DNA of 39,543 bases from an uncultured Methanobacteriaceae archaeon. GTDB lineage: Archaea; Methanobacteriota; Methanobacteria; Methanobacteriales; Methanobacteriaceae. Positions within the stretch are counted from its first letter, which is position 1, and every line of letters starts with the position of its first letter. A program made the translations under genes and the position numbers. Positions 16,249 to 25,077 of this stretch are shown piece after piece. The stretch lies in assembly GCA_902782945.1 (NCBI GenBank), contig CACZOU010000082.1, positions 1 through 39,543 of the forward strand, written 5' to 3'. The notes under the pieces were generated by a model. That model saw only the letters and a list, made by a program, of their open reading frames with translations. It searched no databases and had not been told where the DNA came from.

Positions 16249-18570
16249 TTAGTTATCACTTAATCTCCATCCAACAATGGCACATTGACCCATTGAAACA
16301 CTACCATCTCCAGCACATGTTTTTTCGTGTTGAACGAAGGTTAATCCTTCATCTTCTACTTTTTTCTTAACAACTTCAGATATGAACTCATTATAGAAGA
16401 CACCACCTGTACCTCCTATAACATTGACTTTTTTATCTCTTGCTGTTATTATTGCTATATCTGCTAGTGCTTCTGCAAGTGCTCTTTCAGATGCACATGC
16501 TATTTCATCAATACCCACGCCACCTTTTATTAGATGTACAACATCAAGTAGTAGTTTACTTGTATCAATTACTAATCTATTATTTTCTAGGGTTGGTTCT
16601 AATTCCATTACAAGTAAATCAAACCCCTCTCTTGCAACAGATTCTAATTTCATAGAACATTCACCTTCATAGCCTCTATTTTTACTAATACCTAATAGTA
16701 CACTTATACTATCAAGTACACGGCCCATACTACTAGTACGTGATGTGTTAAAGTCATTGTCTAATTGTTTTAGAACCATGTCTACTTCTTTATCACCATA
16801 TTTAAAGTATTCTGAGTATTCATTCTTCATCAGGTCACGTAATTCTTCTTTATCCATTATTGTGTATAGTATCCCCATGGCCATTCTTATAGGATATTTT
16901 GTACTTAAATCTCCTCCAGGCATTGGCTGTGTTTTTAAGCCACCTACATTTTTATAATGTCCGGTATTATTAAGATATAATACTTCACCACCCCATATTG
17001 TACCATCTTCACTATAACCTACACCATCTGCTGCTATTACAACCATTTCATCTAGATTATGCTCGGCCATTAAGCTAGATGCATGTGCATGATGATGTTG
17101 TACTTGTACTAGTTCTGCATCATATTCTTCACTTAGTTGTCTTGCTAGTTTTGTTGTGTTAAACTCTGGATGCATATCTGCAACTACATAATCAATATTA
17201 TCTGTTCTTGTAAGTTTTATTAAATGTTTTATTGCATCTTGCATGAATTCTATTGTTTTTATTTTAGATGTGTTTCCAATATGCTGTGATGGATAACATT
17301 TACCTTCCTTTAGTATGGAGAATGTTACATCTAGTTCCGGTCCTACTGCTAATATATTATGGGTTGTATTTATATTTGAGAAGTCAAATGGCTTAGGCAC
17401 ATATCCTCTTGATCTTCTGATAAATCCAGGACGATTATTTCTGAATCTTACTACACTATCATCACAACGATTTAATATTTTCCTATCATGTAGTAAATAG
17501 TAGTCGGCTATTTCATCTAATTTTTCTATTATTTCCTTATTATTTATTAACATAGGATTTCCAGGCATGTTTGCAGATGTCATGACATATGCCGGCTCTA
17601 ATGTATATTTGAATAATAGATGATGTAATCCTGTATATGGTAACATTACTCCCTGATTATGTAATCCTGGGGAAAGAGCTTCGGATAGCTCATAATCACG
17701 TGATTTATTTAATATGACTATTGGTCTTGCTACGGATTCTAGTACTTCTTTTTCTTTATCATTAAATTCTACAAATAATGATGCTGTCTTTGTATCTGGC
17801 GTCATACATGCAAATGGTTGTGTTTTTCGGCCTAATCTTTCCCTTAAATTTAGTATTGCCTCATCAGTTGATGTTTTACATACAAGATGAGTTCCACCTA
17901 TACCTTTTATTGCAAGTATTTTTCCCTCATCAATTAATCTACTTGCATCTCTTATAGGGTCTTTAGATTGTATTACCCCATCCTTGTATAGAAATACTTG
18001 GGGTCCGCATTCTGGGCAACATGTAGCTTCTGCATGATATCGTCTGTCAAGGGGATTAGTATATTCTTCTTCACAATGAGTACATAATGGAAAATCATCC
18101 ATTGTAGTATTTTTTCTGTCATAGGGTACTTTATCTATTACAGTAAATCTTGGTCCACAATTAGTACAAGCTGTGAATGGATAGTAATAATGCCTATTAT
18201 TTATGTCTAGTATTTCATTTAAGCATTCATCACATATACTAATGTCTGGTGGAATAACTGCAGATCCTGATATTTTATCACTACTCTCTTTTATTGTGAA
18301 ATCATCATATTTTGTTTCAGGTGTTACTTCTCCTTTTATTTCTACATCTATATTGTTTATCTCAGAACGTACAGGTTTATATTCTTGTAGTTCGTCAACA
18401 AATAATTTAATGTCGTCATAGGTTCCTTGTATAATTATTTCAACAATATTTCCCATGTTTCGAACATGACCCGTTAAATTCATTAATTTAGCAAGTCTAT
18501 ATACTGTAGGTCTGAATCCTACTCCTTGTACTATTCCATCAACCAATAAATATGCAGTATATTCTTTCAT
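16249..18570 (-). CDS. hypF: carbamoyltransferase HypF, [NiFe] hydrogenase maturation
   Basis: A 773-residue enzyme that uses carbamoyl phosphate and ATP to transfer a carbamoyl group to HypE, the source of the cyanide ligands of the [NiFe] centre. Domains in order: acylphosphatase (about 1-90; GIVQGVGFRPTVYRLA), two zinc fingers (CDEC...CTNC and CTHC...CPEC, about 108-185), a YrdC-like ATP-binding domain (about 200-385) and a Kae1-like domain (about 400-773) with the metal motif VQHHHAHAS and the late GDGSVSMGQ. Full length for the family. GGGAT precedes the ATG. It is divergent from larB, another nickel-linked gene. Confidence 0.96.
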   Translation of the reverse strand: MKEYTAYLLVDGIVQGVGFRPTVYRLAKLMNLTGHVRNMGNIVEIIIQGTYDDIKLFVDELQEYKPVRSEINNIDVEIKGEVTPETKYDDFTIKESSDKISGSAVIPPDISICDECLNEILDINNRHYYYPFTACTNCGPRFTVIDKVPYDRKNTTMDDFPLCTHCEEEYTNPLDRRYHAEATCCPECGPQVFLYKDGVIQSKDPIRDASRLIDEGKILAIKGIGGTHLVCKTSTDEAILNLRERLGRKTQPFACMTPDTKTASLFVEFNDKEKEVLESVARPIVILNKSRDYELSEALSPGLHNQGVMLPYTGLHHLLFKYTLEPAYVMTSANMPGNPMLINNKEIIEKLDEIADYYLLHDRKILNRCDDSVVRFRNNRPGFIRRSRGYVPKPFDFSNINTTHNILAVGPELDVTFSILKEGKCYPSQHIGNTSKIKTIEFMQDAIKHLIKLTRTDNIDYVVADMHPEFNTTKLARQLSEEYDAELVQVQHHHAHASSLMAEHNLDEMVVIAADGVGYSEDGTIWGGEVLYLNNTGHYKNVGGLKTQPMPGGDLSTKYPIRMAMGILYTIMDKEELRDLMKNEYSEYFKYGDKEVDMVLKQLDNDFNTSRTSSMGRVLDSISVLLGISKNRGYEGECSMKLESVAREGFDLLVMELEPTLENNRLVIDTSKLLLDVVHLIKGGVGIDEIACASERALAEALADIAIITARDKKVNVIGGTGGVFYNEFISEVVKKKVEDEGLTFVQHEKTCAGDGSVSMGQCAIVGWRLSDN

Positions 18571-18713
18571 GTTTTTATCCCACTTATAAACTATACTAAT
18601 ATTTTTAAATTATTTAATATTTAGTATTTATATAGATTATAATTTAATTTTAATATTAAAGATTGTAAATATTTAAATAGAAGGATAGATAATTAAATAT
18701 AAAGGGATGGAAT

Positions 18714-19493
18714 ATGAGAGATATTTTAAATAAATTACTAAATGGTGAGCTTTCCATTGATGAAGCAGAAGAACAGCTTAGAATTATGCGAACACAGGAA
18801 GTTGGAGAGAATATTAAATTTGATATTATGAGAGAAGAACGTGTTGGCGTTCCAGAAGCTGTTTACTCCCAAGGAAAAACAGATGCAGACCTTGTAAATA
18901 TAATCAATAATGTTCAATTCTCAAAACAGCTAATGATAACAAGACTACCTAAAGACCGATTTAATCGAATAAAAAGTCAATTAAATAAAGATATTCTAGA
19001 AAAAGGAACATATTATGAAGAAGCATCTATATTAACTATCAACAAAGTAGAACCAAAACATCATCCGGGAAAAATAGGAATAATAACAGCAGGAACTGCA
19101 GATGTACCCGTAGCAGAAGAAGCAAGAATCACATTAAAACAGGCAGGATATGATGTGGTAAGAACATACGACGTAGGAGTAGCTGGAATACATAGATTAA
19201 TTGATAAAATAACATTACTTCTGGAAGAAAAAGTTGATGTAATCATAACTGTAGCAGGCATGGAAGGTGCATTACCATCTGTAGTAGCAGGACTTGTAAA
19301 TATACCAATTATAGCAGTGCCAACATCAACAGGTTATGGTGTTGGAGAAAAAGGATTTTTAGCATTATTTTCAATGTTACAATCATGTGCCCCTGGAATA
19401 GCAACAATGAATATTGATAATGGATATGGTGCAGGTATATATGCAATAACTATAATGAAACAGATTGAAAAACACGTGAATGAAAAATATTAA
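18714..19493 (+). CDS. larB: LarB-family nickel-pincer nucleotide biosynthesis protein
   Basis: A 259-residue protein. The C-terminal two-thirds is homologous to AIR carboxylase (PurE): HPGKIGIITAGTADVPVAEEA, DVGVAGIHRL, AGMEGALPSVVAGL and VPTSTGYG are LarB hallmarks. LarB carboxylates the pyridinium ring of nicotinic acid adenine dinucleotide as the first step to the nickel-pincer cofactor. larC and larE are not in the window. In methanogens the acceptor enzyme, possibly a LarA-type racemase, is not established. GGGATGG lies upstream of the ATG. Its divergent partner is hypF. Confidence 0.9.
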   Translation: MRDILNKLLNGELSIDEAEEQLRIMRTQEVGENIKFDIMREERVGVPEAVYSQGKTDADLVNIINNVQFSKQLMITRLPKDRFNRIKSQLNKDILEKGTYYEEASILTINKVEPKHHPGKIGIITAGTADVPVAEEARITLKQAGYDVVRTYDVGVAGIHRLIDKITLLLEEKVDVIITVAGMEGALPSVVAGLVNIPIIAVPTSTGYGVGEKGFLALFSMLQSCAPGIATMNIDNGYGAGIYAITIMKQIEKHVNEKY

Positions 19494-19601
19494 TTAAACT
19501 CCCTAAATAATCCACTTTTTTAGATAAAATTAGCATGTAATAAATTAGATAATGAATAATTAATCATTGTAAAAAAATAGTCTATTTTGATAAAATTATA
19601 A

Positions 19602-19744
<143 letters not shown>

Positions 19745-19886
19745 ACTTATGTGTATTTATAGTGCTAAGTTTTTAACGAAATTTAGGAATAATATTATTT
19801 ATTTAAAAACTAGTATATAAACTTTTATATTAATAGTTGAGAATTAGATATAAAATAATTAAATAAAAAAAAAGAGGATAAGAATA

Positions 19887-20273
19887 TTACTTTTTATTCT
19901 TAATGACAATTCTCTCAGCAGTAATCTGTGGTGGAATAGTATTTGTTGCATCACCAATAGTATATACATCAATCTTACAACCATTAGTAATGTTATCCAT
20001 CTTACATTCTACCTGTTTATTGTCCTTTGTTTCCTTATAGATTTTAGTATTATTTGTTATTACAACTGACATGTTAGATGTATTGTTATTTTCATCATGT
20101 ATATATACTGAACCTACTATTGTTTGATTAGCTGTATCAGCAACAGAAGTAGTGTTACCTACAACAGTACCTGATAAATCAGGTAGCTGATCCATAGTAG
20201 CTGAGTAGGTACCATAAGCTACTCCTATTAAAATTACTATTAAAACTAACATTTGAAGTGGACTAAGTTTCAT
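19887..20273 (-). CDS. membrane-anchored exported protein, unknown function
   Basis: A 128-residue protein. One N-terminal hydrophobic segment (about residues 6-24) serves as a signal anchor. The remaining roughly 100 residues are hydrophilic and Asn/Thr-rich with several N-X-S/T sites, compatible with an extracellular beta-rich domain. Two cysteines (in VECKM and NGCKI) could form a disulfide. AGGT lies about nine bases before the ATG. It is downstream of polB1 on the same strand with a 71-base gap. I do not recognise a family. Confidence 0.7.
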   Translation of the reverse strand: MKLSPLQMLVLIVILIGVAYGTYSATMDQLPDLSGTVVGNTTSVADTANQTIVGSVYIHDENNNTSNMSVVITNNTKIYKETKDNKQVECKMDNITNGCKIDVYTIGDATNTIPPQITAERIVIKNKK

Positions 20274-20344
20274 AAAATAATACCTATTATCTTTATTATG
20301 TTTATTTTTGTATTTTTTAATTTATAATGTTTTATAACAATAAA

Positions 20345-22147
20345 TTATTCCTCATTTAAGTCACCAATATATGTGGCATAGAATCCATCGGTATCTGCAT
20401 ATATTGGTTTAAAATCATATTCTTCAGCTTTTTTCATAGCATTTCTAATATACTCTCTCCCCCATGCTGTAATTGCTGCTGCACACTCTATTTTATACCA
20501 TCTGAACCTTGAGTAACCATATGCACCAAACATGGAGTTAGCTAATCTTTTAAGACCTTGTTGTTCAAAGTCATATGCCCTTTTTTGTTCAGGAACCTTT
20601 TCCTCTTTCATTAATTTTTTAATCCTTTGTCTTTCATCGAGAATATAACCAATAATTGAAGGAATAAATCCTTTAGGTTCTTTTAAAAATTTATAACCAT
20701 TCTCAGGACATGTGTAATATTCTGATTCATCCATATTCTCACCATCTGTGATTGTATCAGGGGATATGTTCTGAGCTATGATTATGGAAGGATATAGACT
20801 TTTGAAATCAAGGTACGCAATATGCTCAAATAAACCCTTCTCAGGCTCTTTTACATAACCTCCAATAACCTTATTTGATTTTCTTCTCTGAGAATACTCG
20901 TCCGTATCTGGCTTATTAGGAATAATATTATTCTTCTCATATGCCTTTAGCATTAAATACCATTCCACCATTTGTCCTGTAGTCATACGTGCTATGTCAA
21001 ATAAAGGTTGTCCTACTAGACGTGTTTGTGCAACAGTAAGCGGTGTTAGTTTATCTCCAATCATGGTTGTTGTAACAGCATCATCCATTGAGTAGTCAAA
21101 TAATTCTTCTAATCGTTCATCATCTGAATCCCAGTACTGGTATATCTGGTCACCTGGAACATCAATCTTTTTCTCATCAAATAGTTCCTCATAAACACGT
21201 TCTAGAGTATATCTTTCAAGACGCATGTTACGTCTAACAAGAAGATATAAATCTACATGTACTCTTCCCTTTATCACTCCTGCATTGTTAAATCCACGTT
21301 TCATGAATTTTATCCCACTGCCATCTACACCTAAATCTAATTTTATATTTAATTTTTCTGCTCTCTTTTTTATGTAAGGTAAGTCAAAGTTATCTGAATT
21401 ATATCCTACTAGCATGTCGGGATTTTCTTCTTTAATGATTTCTACAAATCTTTTAAGCATGTCTTTTTCGGAAGATAATGTTTCAACAAAGCTTTTATCT
21501 GACTTTTTAGTGGATAATACTTTTTTAAGACCATTATTTCCACATAAACTCATCATGATGATAGGGTCATTTTCTGCAGTTGGCATTCCTTCGGCATTAT
21601 ATACTTCTATGTCAAAGCTTAAAATTTTGTTACGTTTATTTGTTTTGTGTGTATCTATTGGATTTTCCATCATTTTAAATAAAGTAACGTCTTCATCTAT
21701 TTTTAGTTCTTCACTATATAATATTGAGTCTATTGTTTCTCCATGTAGTTCTATTATATTTGTTGGTGTTATTTGTTTATCTATGAGGTATCTTCTGTAG
21801 AATGGAATGTCATATTCTCTTATTTGTTTTACAGATGGTAAATCTCGTATTGAATCTCTTAGTTTTGGAACTTCCTGTGGATGGGTAAGTATTACTTTTA
21901 TGAATTCGCGCTCTGTTCCTATGTCTATCTTTGTTTCTACTTCTAAATCATCAAGGCCCATTTCTCTTAAATCTTCTAGGCATATGTCAAAGTCATATGG
22001 TAATACATAGAGATATGGCTTGAATGTAGTGTCCACTGCAATGACATTTTCTTCTGTTTCTGGATTTATACCAAATAATCGTATTATTGGCTTGTCATTA
22101 CGTGTTACATAATCAATATCATTTAGAACTATTTTTATTGTTTCCAT
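20345..22147 (-). CDS. polB1: DNA polymerase B, large fragment of a split enzyme
   Basis: A 600-residue family B DNA polymerase. Exonuclease motifs are present: SFDIEVYN, VGYNSDNFDLPYI and YSMDDAVTT. Polymerase motif A is DFKSLYPSII, motif B is LANSMFGAYGY and motif C is YADTDGF. The protein stops about ten residues after motif C, so the rest of the palm and the thumb are missing. In Methanothermobacter the same enzyme is known to be encoded as two polypeptides, PolB1 and PolB2, and this fits PolB1. No continuation is encoded in the following DNA, so it is a natural split and not a local frameshift. No clear ribosome binding site precedes the ATG. Confidence 0.94.
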   Translation of the reverse strand: METIKIVLNDIDYVTRNDKPIIRLFGINPETEENVIAVDTTFKPYLYVLPYDFDICLEDLREMGLDDLEVETKIDIGTEREFIKVILTHPQEVPKLRDSIRDLPSVKQIREYDIPFYRRYLIDKQITPTNIIELHGETIDSILYSEELKIDEDVTLFKMMENPIDTHKTNKRNKILSFDIEVYNAEGMPTAENDPIIMMSLCGNNGLKKVLSTKKSDKSFVETLSSEKDMLKRFVEIIKEENPDMLVGYNSDNFDLPYIKKRAEKLNIKLDLGVDGSGIKFMKRGFNNAGVIKGRVHVDLYLLVRRNMRLERYTLERVYEELFDEKKIDVPGDQIYQYWDSDDERLEELFDYSMDDAVTTTMIGDKLTPLTVAQTRLVGQPLFDIARMTTGQMVEWYLMLKAYEKNNIIPNKPDTDEYSQRRKSNKVIGGYVKEPEKGLFEHIAYLDFKSLYPSIIIAQNISPDTITDGENMDESEYYTCPENGYKFLKEPKGFIPSIIGYILDERQRIKKLMKEEKVPEQKRAYDFEQQGLKRLANSMFGAYGYSRFRWYKIECAAAITAWGREYIRNAMKKAEEYDFKPIYADTDGFYATYIGDLNEE

Positions 22148-22232
22148 AGATTTAATATATATAAAACAGACTATTAAAAATTTTATAATAATAATTTGAT
22201 TAAGAAAATTAGTAAAGTTATTTAATGTAATT

Positions 22233-22546
22233 ATATGGCATGCTGAGAGTAACCCACCTCATGTTTTATTGCAGTATTTATCTTAGCAAGATACCTTTGT
22301 CTTCTTTAACAGAAATGACAATATTTACTTTTGCACTCCATGGATTGATCGTTTCATCGATTATCTATCTTAGGCATCATCAACGTAATTGTATCATCTT
22401 TCAAAGCCTGGTTTAGACGTATCGTATCGTTTCTATTTCAGTGTCACACTTCTCAGCGTATGTTAATTAAATACATCATGGTTTTCTGTAGTGGATGGAG
22501 TTTCCTCAGTGAAATTCACCGTTAACTGCACTTCAGCTTACCATAT
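22233..22546 (-). ncRNA. rnpB: RNase P RNA
   Basis: A 314-base archaeal RNase P RNA, the catalytic subunit that trims tRNA 5' ends. The terminal helix P1 is made by AUAUGGUA and GCUGA at the 5' end with UCAGC and GCCAUAU at the 3' end. The conserved region GAGGAAACUCC lies near the 5' end (plus-strand 22496-22506 region), and the conserved 3' segment GAGGUGGGUUACUC lies just before the closing helix. It lies 47 bases downstream of the initiator tRNA gene on the same strand. End positions come from the P1 pairing and may be off by a few bases. Confidence 0.92.
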
Positions 22547-22593
22547 AAATTGATTAAATTAATAAAAATAAGTTTATTTTGAAAATTATATGA

Positions 22594-22668
<75 letters not shown>

Positions 22669-22784
22669 TTCTATAAAATTACGTCTCTATTAAGAGCTAT
22701 TATATATTTAAATAAAAAGTAATATATAAAGGTTACTATTTTTTTTACTAAAAAAATAAGATATGATTGAAATAATAAGAATAA

Positions 22785-23252
22785 TTATTCCATGTCATTA
22801 AGTTTTTCATCAATATCATTAAGTCTTTGTTCTAATTCATCAACACGTTTATTGTTAGAATCTTTATAATCATTAAGATCTTTTTCAAGATTATCATATT
22901 TCTCCAGAACTATATCAATATCTTTATGTGTTGCTAAATCCCAGTCTGCAATGACTTGTTCACTCTGTTCATCTATAAACTGATTTATCTTATTTGTCAT
23001 CATATCTGTCTTAGATATAGTCTCCTCAGTCTCATCCACTTTAACTCTATCTTTAAATTTTCCACCAAAATCATTAACTTTATCTGATAAGTCAATTACG
23101 TATGGCTCTTGTACTACTCTGCTAGAAATGTTTGAAGCTTGACTATGTATATTTTGATAAAGTGGATTGTTTGTACTCTGTAAATAATAATAAATTAGTA
23201 TTAGAACTGCTATTAATAATATTATTATAGCCAGAATTGATGCAGCTTCCAT
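22785..23252 (-). CDS. membrane-anchored coiled-coil protein
   Basis: A 155-residue protein with one N-terminal membrane helix (about residues 4-24), a polar middle, and a C-terminal coiled coil (about 110-155) rich in Lys, Asp, Glu and Leu in heptad spacing (VDELEQRLNDIDEKL). It is the second gene of a pair: the upstream gene ends 13 bases before it, and GGGTGAT precedes its ATG. No catalytic motif is visible. It may be a structural or scaffolding partner of its neighbour; function unknown. Confidence 0.72.
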   Translation of the reverse strand: MEAASILAIIILLIAVLILIYYYLQSTNNPLYQNIHSQASNISSRVVQEPYVIDLSDKVNDFGGKFKDRVKVDETEETISKTDMMTNKINQFIDEQSEQVIADWDLATHKDIDIVLEKYDNLEKDLNDYKDSNNKRVDELEQRLNDIDEKLNDME

Positions 23253-23265
23253 ATAATCACCCTAA

Positions 23266-23676
23266 TTATTTTTTAAGAGATTTTTCAAGTTCTGCTTCTT
23301 TTTTATCTAATTTATCCATAAGTTTTTGAAGTTTAACTAATTCACTAGTTGCCTCTAAACGTTCAACTCTTTCATTTACTTCAGTACTTAATAATCCTAC
23401 TTGACCCATTATCTCAGATGTATTTAATCTTATTTGTCTGAGTTTTTCTTGATCTTCCTGAGATAAATCAGACATGTCTTCTTTTCTACGTTTACTTTCC
23501 ATATCTTTCTCTACTAATTCTATTTTCTTAAGTTCTGTTTGTTTTTCTAGTAAAAGTACCTTATTTTTTGATACTGCACTTTTACGCCATTCTATAACAA
23601 TAAAAATGATTGCTATTAAAATAATTACAGCTATTATGAGAAAAAAGATTTGGTCCTGTGTAAATGCTATATTCAT
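23266..23676 (-). CDS. membrane-anchored coiled-coil protein, partner of the next gene
   Basis: A 136-residue protein with one N-terminal helix (about residues 10-30), a basic stop-transfer WRKSAVSKNK, and then coiled coil to the end, dominated by Lys/Glu with Leu/Ile heptads. The overall plan is the same as that of the following gene, though the sequences differ. GAGATGGTG lies upstream of the ATG. The two form a short operon on the strand opposite to map, with a 150-base divergent gap. Function unknown. Confidence 0.72.
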   Translation of the reverse strand: MNIAFTQDQIFFLIIAVIILIAIIFIVIEWRKSAVSKNKVLLLEKQTELKKIELVEKDMESKRRKEDMSDLSQEDQEKLRQIRLNTSEIMGQVGLLSTEVNERVERLEATSELVKLQKLMDKLDKKEAELEKSLKK

Positions 23677-23826
23677 TGCACACCATCTCTCGTTAATTAA
23701 TTGTATTAATTTTTAATAATAATACAATGTTATATATTTTATTATATATAATTAATAGGATTTATAATACTATATATTAAAATTAATAAATAGATTAAAT
23801 ATTAACAAATTATTTTAGTGATATAC

Positions 23827-24804
23827 ATGTTAGAAGAATATGAAAAAGCAGGAAAAATAGCAGCAAAAGTCAGAAAAGAAGCAGCTAAAAAAGCAACTGC
23901 TGGAATGAAAGTAAGTGACCTAGTTAACTGGGTAGAATCTGAAATAAAAAGTACAGGTGCTGGACTTTCTTTTCCATGTAACGTTTCAATAAACCAGATA
24001 GCAGCACATTATACATCACCTCCAACCGATGATACCTTATTCTGTAATGGTGACATTGTTAAAATAGATTTAGGAGCAGAAATTGATGGATACATATCAG
24101 ATACTGCAGTAACTGTAATTATTGAAGGAGATAACAAAGAACCAGTGGATGAAGAAGGAAATCCTCTTAAAATGCCTGGAAGACTTGATGATGGAAATCC
24201 AGTCGTTACTGAAGATGAGATTGAGGAAAGAAGACGAATAATAGATGCATCCAGTTCTGCACTAGAGAATGCTATTAGTATTATTAAAGATGGTGTTACA
24301 CTAAATGAAATTGGAGCAGAAGTAGAAAAGACAATGCATGATAAAGGATATACACCTATAGTAAATCTTACAGGTCATAGTTTAGAGAAAAACAATTTAC
24401 ATGCTGGTCTTAGTATTCCAAACTTCCCTGATGGCAGTGATCATCAACTAAAAGAAGGTGACCATATAGCAGTAGAACCATTTGCTACTAATGGAGTCGG
24501 ACTAGTTAGTGATATACCACAACACTACATATACTCATATTTAAGAAATAGACCGCTACGTCAACCAGATGCTAAAAGATTATTAAAATACATTAGTACA
24601 GACTTTTCTCATTTCCCATTTGCTAAAAGACATTTCCTTGACAAATATGATGAACATAAATTAAATAGAGCAATGCAACCATTAATTAGGTCACGAGCTA
24701 TTTACCCATATAATGCATTGAAAGAAAAAACAGATGCTATGGTAGCTCAAACAGAACATACCATTATAGTTGAGAAAGATGGTTGTAAAGTTACAACTTT
24801 ATAA
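23827..24804 (+). CDS. map: methionine aminopeptidase, type II
   Basis: A 325-residue enzyme that removes the initiator methionine. Metal ligands of the family are all visible: Asp81 and Asp92 in IDLGAEIDGYISDT, His184 in LTGHSL, Glu217 in EPFATNG and Glu310 in TEHTI; His61 and His192 are the substrate-side histidines. An acidic, Pro/Gly-containing segment of about 30 residues (roughly 101-132) interrupts the core after the second Asp and makes the protein longer than the usual archaeal enzyme. GTGAT at 23818-23822 is read as the ribosome binding site for ATG 23827, although GTG 23818 is in frame. Confidence 0.95.
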   Translation: MLEEYEKAGKIAAKVRKEAAKKATAGMKVSDLVNWVESEIKSTGAGLSFPCNVSINQIAAHYTSPPTDDTLFCNGDIVKIDLGAEIDGYISDTAVTVIIEGDNKEPVDEEGNPLKMPGRLDDGNPVVTEDEIEERRRIIDASSSALENAISIIKDGVTLNEIGAEVEKTMHDKGYTPIVNLTGHSLEKNNLHAGLSIPNFPDGSDHQLKEGDHIAVEPFATNGVGLVSDIPQHYIYSYLRNRPLRQPDAKRLLKYISTDFSHFPFAKRHFLDKYDEHKLNRAMQPLIRSRAIYPYNALKEKTDAMVAQTEHTIIVEKDGCKVTTL

Positions 24805-24842
24805 TAAAAGAGGATTATTGTCTTTTATTATTCTTTTTTTTT
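24801..24842 (+). terminator. 11-bp hairpin and T9 after map
   Basis: ATAATAAAAGA (24801-24811) and TCTTTTATTAT (24821-24831) form a perfect stem with a nine-base loop, followed by nine T residues (24834-24842). The 5' arm overlaps the map stop codon, so it is a very compact intrinsic-type terminator. Confidence 0.75.
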
Positions 24843-25077
24843 ACTTTATTTTACTTTTTATACATAATATTCTTATTTTACTGTAGTATTTATCTATTTT
24901 TAACGCCTTATTTTTTGATAATATAAAATTATTAATATTTTGATTTAAAGATAATAACATATACATATTTTTTTAAAATAAAACAAATAAGCTTGATATG
25001 TTCCTATACATACTTATTTATTTTGTTCACACCTCATGGAAAATATGTATATTCAACAAAGTAATAGGATGGAAAAA

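Noticed and set aside
20274-20345. Frameshift or premature stop in the DNA polymerase gene
   Set aside because: The bases after the stop do not encode the remaining polymerase in any frame, and a natural split at this place is known in the order.
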